From: Methylocapsa sp. S129
GTDB taxonomy: Bacteria > Pseudomonadota > Alphaproteobacteria > Rhizobiales > Beijerinckiaceae
Assembly: GCF_009765995.1 (NCBI RefSeq)
Contig: NZ_LMUI01000011.1
Location: forward strand, 789,125-853,124
Length of the DNA: 64,000 nt
Reading direction: 5' to 3'
In this document: positions 42,483 to 50,847 of the stretch, in pieces
Position numbering within the stretch: position 1 is the first letter of the stretch
Layout of the letters: each line of letters starts with the position of its first letter
Program-made: the position numbers and the translations under genes
Notes under the pieces: model-generated
What the model saw: the letters and a program-made list of their open reading frames with translations, nothing else
What the model was told of the DNA's origin: nothing
Database searches by the model: none

Positions 42483-42938
42483 ATGGCGCGTCTTACGCCA
42501 CTTATCCGGCTCGCCCTGTTCGTTTTCGGACTGACCGCGGGCGTTTTGACCATCAGCACACCGTCTTTCGCCCAGCAGAGCTGCGGCGACGATCTCAAAC
42601 GCATGTCCGAAAAGCGGGAAGTCGAACTGAATAAGATCAATCAAATGGTTCAGGCCGCAAAGGGCAAACCTATGAATCCCGCTCTATTCTGCGCCCAATC
42701 GGGGGGGCTCAATGCAGCGGAAAACGCCCTGATCGCCTATATGGAAAAGAACAAGGATTGGTGCGGCATTCCTGATGAGGTTGTGACGAGTCTCAAGGAA
42801 AATCACCTCAAGAGCCTGGCGTTTTCGAACAAGGCCTGCAGCGTAGCGGCGCAGATGAAGAAGCAGGAAGCGGCTCGCGCCGCCGCCGGCTCCAATGGCG
42901 CCCCGCAAGCGCAGCCTCTTCCAGCCGGACCGCTTTGA
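42483..42938 (+). CDS. Secreted protein of unknown function
   Basis: A 151-residue protein. The ATG at 42483 (MARLTPLIRLALFVFGLTAGVLTISTPSFAQ) gives a good signal peptide cut after SFA, with GGAG ten bases upstream; longer frames are rejected. The mature part has four cysteines (SCGDD, LFCAQ, DWCGI, KACSV) that could form two disulfides, and a Pro/Ala-rich tail. It is a known-looking alphaproteobacterial periplasmic family without assigned role. Its stop overlaps the start of ubiA. Confidence 0.65.
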   Translation: MARLTPLIRLALFVFGLTAGVLTISTPSFAQQSCGDDLKRMSEKREVELNKINQMVQAAKGKPMNPALFCAQSGGLNAAENALIAYMEKNKDWCGIPDEVVTSLKENHLKSLAFSNKACSVAAQMKKQEAARAAAGSNGAPQAQPLPAGPL

Positions 42939-43909
42939 GCGCCAAGGGGCAGGGGGCGAATATCCTGTCCGGCGCGCCTGATTCGACTGTCTTGCCGGAT
43001 GCCCGGCCGACGAGCCTTGTTCTTCGGCTGACGCCGCCCGCTGCGCTTCCTTTCGTGCAACTCGCTCGGCTCGATCGCCCGATCGGCTGGCAATTGCTGC
43101 TGGCGCCGTGCTGGCAGTCTGTGGCGCTTGCGGGTGTCGCCAGTCGGAGCGGTCCTAACGTCGCCCATCTCGCGCTCTTTCTGATCGGCGCGATCGCGAT
43201 GCGCGGCGCCGGCTCCACTTATAATGATATTCTCGATCGCAAGCTTGACGCCGGCGTCGAACGCACCCGGGGACGCCCCTTGCCTTCCGGGCGCGTCAGC
43301 GTCCGCGCCGCCGCGATCTTTCTCGTTTTTCAGGCGCTGGTCGGTCTCGCCGTCCTGCTTTGCTTCAATCGCTTCGCGATCGTCCTCAGCCTCGGCTCGC
43401 TGGCCATTGTCGCGGTCTATCCCCTGATGAAGCGCGTCACCGCGTGGCCACAGGCGGTTCTGGGCCTCGCTTTTTCATGGGGGGCGCTGGTGGGTTGGGC
43501 GGCGCTCTATGGCGATCTCTCGGCGCCGGCCTATCTTCTCTATGCCTCGGCGTTCTGCTGGACGATCGGCTATGACACGATTTACGCGCTGCAGGACGCG
43601 CGCGACGACGCGGTCGTTGGGATCAAATCGACAGCGCGGCTGTTTGGCGCAAAGGTTCGCTTCGGCGTCGGCCTGTTCTATTTCGGCGCGGCGCTGTTCG
43701 CTGAAGCGGCTCTGTTGGCGGGGGGAGGGCGCTTCATCGCGCAGATCGGACTGTGCTGCTATTGCCTGCATCTGGTGTGGCAATTGCGCCGGGTCGAGGG
43801 GGCGACCCCTCAGGGGGCGGGCGATCTGTTCCGCTCCAACTGGAACGCCGGCCTCATCCTGTTCGTGGGCTTTGCGCTCGATGGGTGGACGACGCGGTTC
43901 CTGTTCTGA
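42935..43909 (+). CDS. ubiA: 4-hydroxybenzoate polyprenyltransferase
   Basis: A 324-residue inner-membrane prenyltransferase of ubiquinone synthesis, attaching the polyprenyl tail to 4-hydroxybenzoate. The two Mg-diphosphate motifs are NDILDRKLDAGVERTRGRPLPSG (about 98-120) and YDTIYALQDARDDAVVGIKSTARLFG (about 214-239), with about eight or nine helices. The start appears to be TTG at 42935 overlapping the previous stop (TTGA); the first 40 residues are poorly conserved. Confidence 0.92.
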   Translation: MSAKGQGANILSGAPDSTVLPDARPTSLVLRLTPPAALPFVQLARLDRPIGWQLLLAPCWQSVALAGVASRSGPNVAHLALFLIGAIAMRGAGSTYNDILDRKLDAGVERTRGRPLPSGRVSVRAAAIFLVFQALVGLAVLLCFNRFAIVLSLGSLAIVAVYPLMKRVTAWPQAVLGLAFSWGALVGWAALYGDLSAPAYLLYASAFCWTIGYDTIYALQDARDDAVVGIKSTARLFGAKVRFGVGLFYFGAALFAEAALLAGGGRFIAQIGLCCYCLHLVWQLRRVEGATPQGAGDLFRSNWNAGLILFVGFALDGWTTRFLF

Positions 43910-44049
43910 AGAGGGGGCCGGGCGCGCCAAATTCCCTGAAAATAGGTTAAGAAAATAGTAACGCGTCGGCGCGATCATGAGCAATTGTTGGTCGTGGCGT
44001 CGCAATTCGCGACCTTCGGGCGCGTGATTTCGATACCAGACCGGAAGCG

Positions 44050-44065
44050 TGGCACGGGTTTTGCT
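44050..44065 (+). promoter_or_regulatory. Sigma-54 (RpoN) -24/-12 promoter
   Basis: The bases TGGCACG (44050-44056), four spacer bases, then TTGCT (44061-44065) match the RpoN consensus TGGCACG-N4-TTGCW at every conserved position. Transcription would start near 44077 toward the secreted protein gene at 44200. An upstream activator site was not identified in the preceding 130 bases. Confidence 0.75.
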
Positions 44066-44199
44066 TAGCCACAATGAGCGCATTGCGTCACGCTCGCAGC
44101 GTCAGGCGTTCCGGTCGACGAACGGATGATCGGATCAGGTGAACGGCGAGGAAGCGGACATTGCCAACGGTGGAGGGCGCCTAACCATAGGAGTTCCTC

Positions 44200-44586
44200 A
44201 TGTTGAACAAAGCCTGTCTCGCATTTGTCGGCGCTCTGACGGTCCTGCCGCAAGTGGCGATCGCCGCCAATAATTCTTCCAGCCGATGCGTCGACGTCTC
44301 CGTGCCGAAGGACGCGATTACCGCGCGCAACGGCAAGTGGATCGAGCTGACGCAGCAGCAATGGGAATTCATGCGCGGCATTTACGCGATGAATCCCGAG
44401 ACGCCCGCGGGTCTGCCTTACGGGGATAAAGCCGTGCTCGCCCAGGTCGACGGCAACAAAGGCGGGATGGTTTTCTTTATCGACGGCAACAAAGCCTGCA
44501 CCCCCATGCCGATCCCCGTTGAGTTGATCGCCATGATGCAGGACGTCGCGACAGACACGATCAATCATGAATCAGGCGGCCTCTAG
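44200..44586 (+). CDS. Secreted protein of unknown function, under a sigma-54 promoter
   Basis: A 128-residue protein with AGGAG before its ATG and a signal peptide (MLNKACLAFVGALTVLPQVAIAAN, cut after AIA). The mature part has two cysteines (SRCVDVS, KACTPMP) and a WIELTQQQWEFMRGIYAMNPETPAGLPYGD stretch. No family is recognised. The sigma-54 promoter 135 bases upstream implies control by an enhancer-binding activator, hence by nitrogen status, a carbon source or envelope stress, but which cannot be told. It is convergent with the ASKHA protein gene. Confidence 0.7.
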   Translation: MLNKACLAFVGALTVLPQVAIAANNSSSRCVDVSVPKDAITARNGKWIELTQQQWEFMRGIYAMNPETPAGLPYGDKAVLAQVDGNKGGMVFFIDGNKACTPMPIPVELIAMMQDVATDTINHESGGL

Positions 44587-44657
44587 CCAGACCGCGCCGG
44601 TTCGTTTGATAGTCTTGGCGTAAGCAAGACACAGCGCATGTGCGACGCTGGTCGTCG

Positions 44658-46655
44658 CTATCGCCGCCGTCGTCGCTGCCCACGCTCGCCTGCTGCGTTC
44701 TCGCGCGCCGGCGGCAGCGTGATCGCCCTGGCCAGATTGGGGAAGGCGTCGACCTTATTGGGCAACGCCATCGCCGCGACAAAATATTCCTGAAAACGCG
44801 GCTCGATCGCGGTTTCGATTTTTTCGACCCGTCGCACGACGTCCTCGATCTCGCTTCGCGCGGCGAGGTTGAGCAACGCAATGCGCGCGCCCGTGCCCGC
44901 CGCATTGCCCGCCGCGGCGACCTTGGCGAGGTCGCAATCGGGGATGAGGCCGAGCGCCATTGCATAAGTCACGTCGATATGGCTGCCAAAGGCGCCAGCC
45001 AGCGTCACCCGCTCTGGCAAAGTCGCGCCGTAACGCTCCAGCAGCAATTTGGCGCCGGCGTAGAGGGCGGCTTTGGCGAGCTGAATGGCGCGCACGTCGG
45101 TCTGATAGATTTGCAGGCGCGGCTCGCCCTCATGCAGCACATAGGCGAAGGTGCGGCCGACCGCCTCGATGCGCGGCGTCTTTTCCGCAAGCGCGCCGTC
45201 GATGACGCCATCGCTCGTCAATATCCCGCACAGGAACATTTCGGCAATGATCTCAATGATCCCGGACCCGCATATGCCGGTGACGCCGATCTGCTCGATC
45301 GATTGGGCGAAGCCAGCCTCGTTCGACCAGAGATCGCTGCCGATCACCTTGAAGCGCGGCTCCAGCGTCACGCGATCGATGCGCACGCGCTCGATGGCGC
45401 CGGGCGCGGCGCGCTGGCCGCACGAGATTTGCGCGCCTTCAAAGGCGGGGCCGGTCGGCGAGGAGCAGGCGAGCAGCCGATCCTTATTGCCGAAAACCAA
45501 TTCCGCATTGGTGCCGACATCGACGAGCAGGGTGAGTTCATCGCGCAAATAGGGCCCTTCGGCGAGCACGGCGCCGGCGGTGTCGGCGCCGACATGGCCG
45601 GCGATGCACGGCAGGCAATAGACAAACGCGCCAGGCGCGACGTCGAGACCGAATTCACGTGCGCGCGCCTCGAAGGCGCCGTCCAGGGTCAATGCAAAGG
45701 GCGCGCCGCCAAGTTCGGTCGGATCGAGGCCGAGGAATAGATGATGCATGATCGGATTGCCGACCATTGTGATCTCGAAAATATCCGCGCGGGCGACCTT
45801 TGCTTGGCTGACGACCTCGCCGATCAGCGAATCGACGGCGGCGCGCACGCTCAGCGTCAATTCCGCATCGCCGCCCGGGTTCATCATCACATAGGAAACG
45901 CGGCTCATCAGATCTTCGCCAAAGCGGATCTGCGGGTTCATTACGCCCGCCGATGCGAGGACTTCGCCGCTCGCCAGATCGCAGAGATGCGCCGCGATCG
46001 TCGTCGAGCCGATGTCGAAGGCGACGCCCAGCGCCTGCTCGCGAAAGCCGGGCAGGACAGCGACAATGTCGCGATCCTTGCGTAGCGCGACGGTCGCCTT
46101 CCACTGACCCACGCGCAGAGTCTTTTGCAGATCGCGCAGGACGCCCAGATCGGCCGCCGTCTCTCCGACGCCCCATTGCTCGGCGAGGGCCGCCTGAAGA
46201 CGGCGCAGATCGCTGGAGGGATCGTGGATGTCGGGTGCGCGAACCTCAACGTAATAGAGGCGCACGACCGGATCGATAACGATAGGATGGGTTTCGGCGC
46301 GCTTGCGCACGACCTGACGATGAACTTGCGACTCGGAGGGGACGTCGATGGCGAGATCGCCGCAGATGCGCGCCTGGCAGCCCAGGCGGCGGCCCGCTGC
46401 GAGAGCCCCGCGCTTGTCGGCGTAACGCTGCTCGACGCTATTCCATGGCGTGACATGATCGTGCGCCGAAACCACGCCATGCTTGGCGAATTGACCTTCC
46501 GCCACGTCGATCTGGCAGCGCCCGCATATGCCGCGGCCGCCGCATACCGAGTCAAGGTCGACGCCGAGCTTGCGCGCGGCCTCCAGGACGCTCAAGCCCT
46601 CGGACAGGCGCTCCCTTTTGCCGGAAGGCGTGAAGACGACGAGATGCGTGTTCAA
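44658..46655 (-). CDS. ASKHA-domain ferredoxin, reductive activator of a corrinoid protein (RACE/RamA-like)
   Basis: A 665-residue protein. The N-terminal [2Fe-2S] ferredoxin has cysteines at 38, 44, 47 and 93 (CGGRGICGRC and LGCQA). The long C-terminal part carries the DUF4445 ASKHA nucleotide-binding fold with FDIGSTTIAAHLCDL, VDVGTNAELVFGN and GSGIIEIIAEM. Such proteins reduce inactive Co(II)-corrinoid proteins to Co(I) using ATP. The start is a TTG at 46655 overlapping the upstream stop (TTGA). Last gene of the corrinoid operon. Confidence 0.85.
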   Translation of the reverse strand: MNTHLVVFTPSGKRERLSEGLSVLEAARKLGVDLDSVCGGRGICGRCQIDVAEGQFAKHGVVSAHDHVTPWNSVEQRYADKRGALAAGRRLGCQARICGDLAIDVPSESQVHRQVVRKRAETHPIVIDPVVRLYYVEVRAPDIHDPSSDLRRLQAALAEQWGVGETAADLGVLRDLQKTLRVGQWKATVALRKDRDIVAVLPGFREQALGVAFDIGSTTIAAHLCDLASGEVLASAGVMNPQIRFGEDLMSRVSYVMMNPGGDAELTLSVRAAVDSLIGEVVSQAKVARADIFEITMVGNPIMHHLFLGLDPTELGGAPFALTLDGAFEARAREFGLDVAPGAFVYCLPCIAGHVGADTAGAVLAEGPYLRDELTLLVDVGTNAELVFGNKDRLLACSSPTGPAFEGAQISCGQRAAPGAIERVRIDRVTLEPRFKVIGSDLWSNEAGFAQSIEQIGVTGICGSGIIEIIAEMFLCGILTSDGVIDGALAEKTPRIEAVGRTFAYVLHEGEPRLQIYQTDVRAIQLAKAALYAGAKLLLERYGATLPERVTLAGAFGSHIDVTYAMALGLIPDCDLAKVAAAGNAAGTGARIALLNLAARSEIEDVVRRVEKIETAIEPRFQEYFVAAMALPNKVDAFPNLARAITLPPARENAAGERGQRRRRR

Positions 46656-46981
46656 GGGTTCCGTTCCGCCTGGCGCAAGGGCCAGACCTCGCGGCCGTCT
46701 TGCCTGATCAGTTGGGCAAGCCGTTCGTTATCATATTCAGCCTCGATGCGCGCGGCGGCCCCGCTCGCCTCCGCCTCCAGATCGTCGCCGCAGGGGCTGG
46801 GATCGCCACGCCGCCAGTCGGCGAGATAGGCGTCCGTTCCGCTGGCGCCCGAGCGCATCGCCGCGGCGTCGATCGCACGGATGAAACGCTCCGGCAATTC
46901 GCGTTTGGCCGCGGTGCGGCCCGCCTTGACGATGATCTGGCTGGGAATATCGCGCCAATAGAGAATAGTCAGATTGGCCAT
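46652..46981 (-). CDS. 'Virulence factor' PF13769-type small protein
   Basis: A 109-residue protein opening MANLTILYWRDIPSQIIVKAGR and containing AKRELPERFIRAIDAAAMRSG, then an acidic helix. The name comes from a Pfam label without evidence of virulence. It is consistently encoded with corrinoid proteins, DUF1638 and ASKHA activators. It overlaps DUF1638 by 13 bases and the activator by four. Function unknown; an accessory role in corrinoid methyl transfer is inferred from context. Confidence 0.75.
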   Translation of the reverse strand: MANLTILYWRDIPSQIIVKAGRTAAKRELPERFIRAIDAAAMRSGASGTDAYLADWRRGDPSPCGDDLEAEASGAAARIEAEYDNERLAQLIRQDGREVWPLRQAERNP

Positions 46982-47658
46982 CGCTCACTCGGCTGCAATG
47001 GCGTGGCTCGCTCCAAGCGCGTCAGGAATCTCTCAACGCCGCCAACTCCGGTGACGCGGCGCTCAAAGGCGAGGCCGAGCCGCCTGGCCGCCGCCTCCGC
47101 CTTGAGAGTCAGTTCGGGATCCTCGAACTGGGCGAGATAGACGAGGCGGCGGTAGTTCTTGAAATAGTCGTCGCGCAATTGCGGGAAGCGATCGAGCCCG
47201 AGCCCCTCGATGACGAGGCGATCGAAATGACGGGTGAGGAAATCGGTCAGGAAGAACGTGCCCGGCTCATCCTCCATCATGGTGGCAAAATCGGTCGCGC
47301 CGGCGAAAAATTCGTAGCAATGCGCGCCCTCGATCCGCGTCACGCCTTCCTCGCGCAGCACGCGATCGAGCTCGCCGCCCGTGCCGCAATCGGCGTAGAG
47401 GCAGAGAATTTCGTCATAATGGGCGCGATTTTCTACAATCTTGCGGCGCATCTCGCCGGGAATTCGTTCGGGCCTGTTATGCAACTTGGCGGGCAGACAG
47501 GTCACGTCGACATGGGCGAGCGGCCCGCGTTGCAGCGCGACGATTTCGCGCGCCAGCGCGCCGCAAGCAATGACCAGAGTCCGGCGCGCGCCGGCGCCGC
47601 GGCCAGGAAGCTGAGCCTCGCGATCGACTTCTCCGAAGCTGGCTGCGTCCTCACTCAA
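46969..47658 (-). CDS. DUF1638 family protein
   Basis: A 229-residue protein with the family segments LVIACGALAREIVAL, LPAKLHNRPERIPGEMRRKI, ILCLYADCGTGGELD, IEGAHCYEFFAG and GTFFLTDFLTRHFDRL. The conserved cysteines and histidines could bind a metal or cofactor. It starts at TTG 47658 with a weak ribosome site. DUF1638 genes cluster with methyltransferase/corrinoid systems, and here it follows the corrinoid protein with a palindromic repeat between. Role unknown. Confidence 0.82.
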   Translation of the reverse strand: MSEDAASFGEVDREAQLPGRGAGARRTLVIACGALAREIVALQRGPLAHVDVTCLPAKLHNRPERIPGEMRRKIVENRAHYDEILCLYADCGTGGELDRVLREEGVTRIEGAHCYEFFAGATDFATMMEDEPGTFFLTDFLTRHFDRLVIEGLGLDRFPQLRDDYFKNYRRLVYLAQFEDPELTLKAEAAARRLGLAFERRVTGVGGVERFLTRLERATPLQPSERWPI

Positions 47659-47679
47659 AAATCACGTCTCTCCAAAGCC

Positions 47680-47707
47680 GTCATGGCTTCGCTCCGCCCG
47701 CGATGAC
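47680..47707. repeat. Single copy of an imperfect dispersed palindrome
   Basis: A 28-base unit with complementary ends GTCAT/ATGAC that shares the GCTTCGCTCCGC core of the repeat at 5853-6000. It lies between the corrinoid-protein stop and the DUF1638 start, so it may separate or differently stabilise the two parts of the transcript. Confidence 0.55.
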
Positions 47708-47710
47708 GAT

Positions 47711-48418
47711 CTACGCCGACGCATGCGCCGGCGCGGACCCCTGCCGGCGCGCCATGAAGGCTTTGGCCGTTTCCACCGCAACCGCGGCGTCGCGGCAATA
47801 GGCGTCGGCGCCGACCGCCTGGGCAAAAGATTCATTCAAAGGCGCGCCGCCGACCAGCACGATATAATCGTTGCGCATGCCTTTTTCCTTGAGCGCGTCG
47901 ATCACCACTTTCATATAGGGCATGGTGGTTGTCAGCAGCGCTGACATGCCGAGAATTTCGGGTTGGTGCTTCTCTATCGCTTCGAGATATTTCTCGACGC
48001 CATTGTTGATGCCGATATCGAACACTTCGAATCCGGCGCCCTCCATCATCATGCAGACGAGGTTCTTGCCGATGTCATGGATGTCGCCCTTGACGGTGCC
48101 GATTACCATCTTGCCCATTTTGGGCGCGCCGGTGGCGATCAGCAGCGGGCGCAGGATCGCCATGCCCGCTTTCATCGCATTGGCCGACATCAGCACTTCC
48201 GGCACGAACAGAATGCCGTCGCGAAAATCAATGCCGACGATGCGCATGCCTTCGACAAGCGCCTTGGTCAGGACGTCATAAGGCGTCCAGCCGCGATCCA
48301 ACAAAATACGGACGCCCGTTTCGATTTCTTCCTTCAGCCCGTCATAGAGATCGTCATGGATCTGCGGAACGAGTTCGTCGTCGGAGAGCGTCGACAGGTC
48401 GAGTTCATCATCCGCCAT
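47711..48418 (-). CDS. Corrinoid (B12-binding) methyl-carrier protein
   Basis: A 235-residue two-domain protein. A helical cap domain (about 10-95, EEIETGVRILLDRGWTPYDVLTKALVEGM...VPEVLMSANAM) is followed by a Rossmann B12 domain with the base-off motif DIHDIG at 112-117 (GTVKGDIHDIGKNL), plus SALLTTTMPYM and VGGAPLNESFAQAVGADAYC. It resembles MtbC/MttC, carrying a methyl group between two methyltransferases. Neither an MttB/MtgB-like substrate methyltransferase nor a methyltetrahydrofolate methyltransferase is found in this window. First gene of the operon; ATG at 48418. Confidence 0.9.
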   Translation of the reverse strand: MADDELDLSTLSDDELVPQIHDDLYDGLKEEIETGVRILLDRGWTPYDVLTKALVEGMRIVGIDFRDGILFVPEVLMSANAMKAGMAILRPLLIATGAPKMGKMVIGTVKGDIHDIGKNLVCMMMEGAGFEVFDIGINNGVEKYLEAIEKHQPEILGMSALLTTTMPYMKVVIDALKEKGMRNDYIVLVGGAPLNESFAQAVGADAYCRDAAVAVETAKAFMARRQGSAPAHASA

Positions 48419-48541
48419 CGTCTATTTTCCCCAGGACTCCACCGCGCCGAACGAGCAGACGCGGCGGCGCTGCAATATCGCCCCTAGTTACAGAGACGCA
48501 AAGCATAATTATCAATCGGCGCCGCCACATTTTGCGGCTGG

Positions 48542-49369
48542 TCACGTCCGATCAATCTTAACCCTGTGCTGGGCGACAGGGATCATCTGGCGGACTTTGG
48601 CGACCAGAGCCGGGTCGATCCGGGTGGAGACGACGCCGACGCCATCCGACGCCTTGGCGACGATATGACCCCAGGGGTCGGCGACCAGCGAATGGCCGTA
48701 GGTCGCGCGCTGTTCGTTGCCGACCGTGAAGGAGCCGGTCTGGGCGCTGGCGCAGAGATAGGTCTGGGTTTCGATGGCGCGCGCGCGCAGCAGCACTTCC
48801 CAATGGTCCTTGCCCGTTTGCAGCGTGAAGGCGGCCGGCAAAGCGATGATCTGCGCGCCCTTCTCGGCCAGAGCCTGAAAGAGGTCGGGGAAGCGCAGGT
48901 CGTAGCAGATGGAGCAGCCGATCGTGACGCCCTCGCAATCATAGGTCACCACCTTGTCGCCCGCCTTGACCGTCGCGCTTTCCTTGTACGAAGTGCCGTC
49001 CGGGGTCGTCACGTCGAACAGATGGATCTTGCGATAGCGGGCGATCTCCTCGCCCTGGCGATTGAAGACGACGCTCGTATTATGGATGCGCTCGTCGCCC
49101 TCGATCCGCTCCATGATGGACCCGGCATGGATGAAAATGCGGTGTTTGCGCGCCAGTTCCTGCGCCATCGCATAGGCCGGGCCGCCGGGAACGACCTCCG
49201 CATTGGCTTGCTTATCGCCCCGCGCGCCGCCGGCCCAATCGAATTGCTCGGGCAGCAGCACCCAGTCCGGCGCTTCCTCGGCGACTGCTTTTTCGATAAG
49301 GGCCCGCGCGGCGGCGATATTCGCCGCCTTGTCGTTGATCGAATTCATCTGAACGAGCGAAACTTTCAT
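48542..49369 (-). CDS. Carbon-nitrogen hydrolase (nitrilase superfamily amidase)
   Basis: A 275-residue amidase of the Nit1/Nit2/YafV branch. The catalytic triad is visible: Glu in LLPEQFDWAG (about 41), Lys in ARYRKIHLFD (about 113), and Cys in TIGCSICYDLRFPDLF (about 151). The final part QTYLCASAQTGSF...GHSLVADPWGHIVA is typical. It probably hydrolyses omega-amides such as deaminated glutathione or 2-oxoglutaramate. It is upstream of the corrinoid operon on the same strand (123-base gap). Confidence 0.88.
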   Translation of the reverse strand: MKVSLVQMNSINDKAANIAAARALIEKAVAEEAPDWVLLPEQFDWAGGARGDKQANAEVVPGGPAYAMAQELARKHRIFIHAGSIMERIEGDERIHNTSVVFNRQGEEIARYRKIHLFDVTTPDGTSYKESATVKAGDKVVTYDCEGVTIGCSICYDLRFPDLFQALAEKGAQIIALPAAFTLQTGKDHWEVLLRARAIETQTYLCASAQTGSFTVGNEQRATYGHSLVADPWGHIVAKASDGVGVVSTRIDPALVAKVRQMIPVAQHRVKIDRT

Positions 49370-49531
49370 GGGGGCGCCTGGCTGGTCGGGGCATGCCCGG
49401 TCAATGTCGGAGGACGACGCGCGTCCGTCAACCCTTTCGCGGGCCGTTCCGCGGCGGCCTCTCTCACGAAACCTATCGACAAAAGCGGCGCAACAGTGAA
49501 CATTGCCGCTGCCAAAACATGGGGGGACGCG

Positions 49532-50347
49532 TTGTTTTCTTTGCCCGATCTTTTTTCCGTGGCCGGGCGCACAGCGCTGGTGACGGGCGGGGCGACGGGC
49601 ATCGGCCGCGTCTGCGCCGAGGCGCTGCTGAGCGCGGGCGCCCGCGTGCTGATCGCCTCGCGCAAGGCGGAGGCCTGCGAGGCCGTCGCCAAAGAGCTTT
49701 CGGCGATCGGCCCTTGCGAGGGGTTTGGCGGGACGGTCGCGACCGAACAGGGCGTGACGGCGCTCGCTGAGGAAATGCGCAAGCGGACCGATCGGCTCGA
49801 TATTCTCGTCAACAATGCCGGCGTCAATTGGGGAGCGCCCTTCGAGACGTTCGAATGGAAAGGCTGGGACCGCGTCCTCAGCGTCAATGTCACGGGCCTG
49901 TTCAGTTTGACGCGCGATCTGATGCCGCTACTGGTCAAATCCGGTAGCGAGGACCGGCCGGCGACGATCATCAATATCGGCTCGGTGATGGGGACGATCA
50001 CACAATCGGAAAGCGCCTATTCCTATGCCGCGTCCAAGAGCGCCGTGCATCATTTGACGCGCATTCTCGCCAGCGAATTCGCCGGGCGTCATGTGACGGT
50101 GAATGCGATCGCGCCGGGCCCCTTCAAGACCAAGATGACGGCGTTTACCCTGGGCAAGGAGGCGGGACTCGCCGCCGCTTTGGCCAGCGTGCCGATGCGG
50201 CGCCTGGGCCGGCCAGAGGATCTGGCCGCCACAATTCTCTATTTGGCGGGGCGCGGCGGGGCCTATACGACGGGCGCCATCATCCCGGTCGATGGCGGGG
50301 TTAGCGTCTACGCCCCGCCCCCTATGCTTTCGGAGACGGATCCGTGA
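49532..50347 (+). CDS. SDR family oxidoreductase of an acyl-CoA pathway
   Basis: A 271-residue SDR. The start TTG at 49532 follows GGGGGG with short spacing; a GTG at 49496 is an alternative, and the very long open frame upstream is not real. Motifs are TGGATGIG, NNAG, the serine in NIGSVMGT, YAASK and VNAIAPGPFKTKM. Probably reduces or oxidises a 3-hydroxyacyl or related substrate. Its stop overlaps the GTG of the MaoC gene (GTGA), starting a four-gene unit. Confidence 0.82.
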   Translation: MFSLPDLFSVAGRTALVTGGATGIGRVCAEALLSAGARVLIASRKAEACEAVAKELSAIGPCEGFGGTVATEQGVTALAEEMRKRTDRLDILVNNAGVNWGAPFETFEWKGWDRVLSVNVTGLFSLTRDLMPLLVKSGSEDRPATIINIGSVMGTITQSESAYSYAASKSAVHHLTRILASEFAGRHVTVNAIAPGPFKTKMTAFTLGKEAGLAAALASVPMRRLGRPEDLAATILYLAGRGGAYTTGAIIPVDGGVSVYAPPPMLSETDP

Positions 50348-50847
50348 ACGATTCGAGCGCGCCTCGCCTGATTTCGATTGATCAATTCGTGGCCCTCGCG
50401 GGAACCGAGACCGGCGTCTCGCGCTGGTTCACGATCGACCAGAAGCGGATCGATGCTTTCGCCGAAATTACCGAGGATCGGCAATTCATCCATATCGATC
50501 CCCAGGCGGCGCGCGCCTCGCCCTTCGGCGGAACGATCGCCCACGGGTTTCTCACCCTGTCGATGCTCTCAGCGCTGGCGATGGACGCCTTGCCTGAGAT
50601 CGAAGGCCGCGCAATGGGCGTCAATTATGGCTTCGACAAGCTGCGTTTTCTGTCGCCCGTGCCGGCGGGGGCGCGCATTCGCGGACGCTTCAAACTCGAA
50701 AGCGTCACGGCGCGTTCGCCGACCGAGTTCCTTTCCCGGAATGTCGTAACCGTCGAGATCGAAGGCGCCGACAAGCCGGCCCTTGTCGCGGAATGGTTGA
50801 CCCTTTTCGTCCTGAGTCCGGATCATGCGAGGGCTGGCGTCAAATGA
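50344..50847 (+). CDS. MaoC-like (R)-specific enoyl-CoA hydratase
   Basis: A 167-residue hotdog-fold hydratase. The catalytic Asp and His are in EDRQFIHIDPQAARASPFGGTIAHGFLTLS at about 41-70, the standard (R)-hydratase motif. It hydrates trans-2-enoyl-CoA to 3-hydroxyacyl-CoA. The start is GTG at 50344 within the preceding stop, and its own TGA overlaps the next ATG (ATGA), so the genes are translationally coupled. Confidence 0.88.
   Translation: MNDSSAPRLISIDQFVALAGTETGVSRWFTIDQKRIDAFAEITEDRQFIHIDPQAARASPFGGTIAHGFLTLSMLSALAMDALPEIEGRAMGVNYGFDKLRFLSPVPAGARIRGRFKLESVTARSPTEFLSRNVVTVEIEGADKPALVAEWLTLFVLSPDHARAGVK

Noticed and set aside
44640-45740. 366-residue plus-strand frame opposite the ASKHA activator
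   Set aside because: The activator has ferredoxin cysteines and ASKHA motifs; the opposite frame shows no family feature.
48419-48541. Cobalamin riboswitch before the corrinoid protein gene
   Set aside because: The conserved B12 box and multi-stem layout were not found; the gap is only 123 bases. The mutA and mutB upstream regions also lack it.
48566-49531. Extension of the SDR frame upstream for over 900 bases, opposite the nitrilase gene
   Set aside because: The nitrilase on the minus strand has a complete catalytic triad and family motifs, while the plus-strand extension has no domain. GC-rich DNA often leaves such open antisense frames. The SDR starts near 49532.
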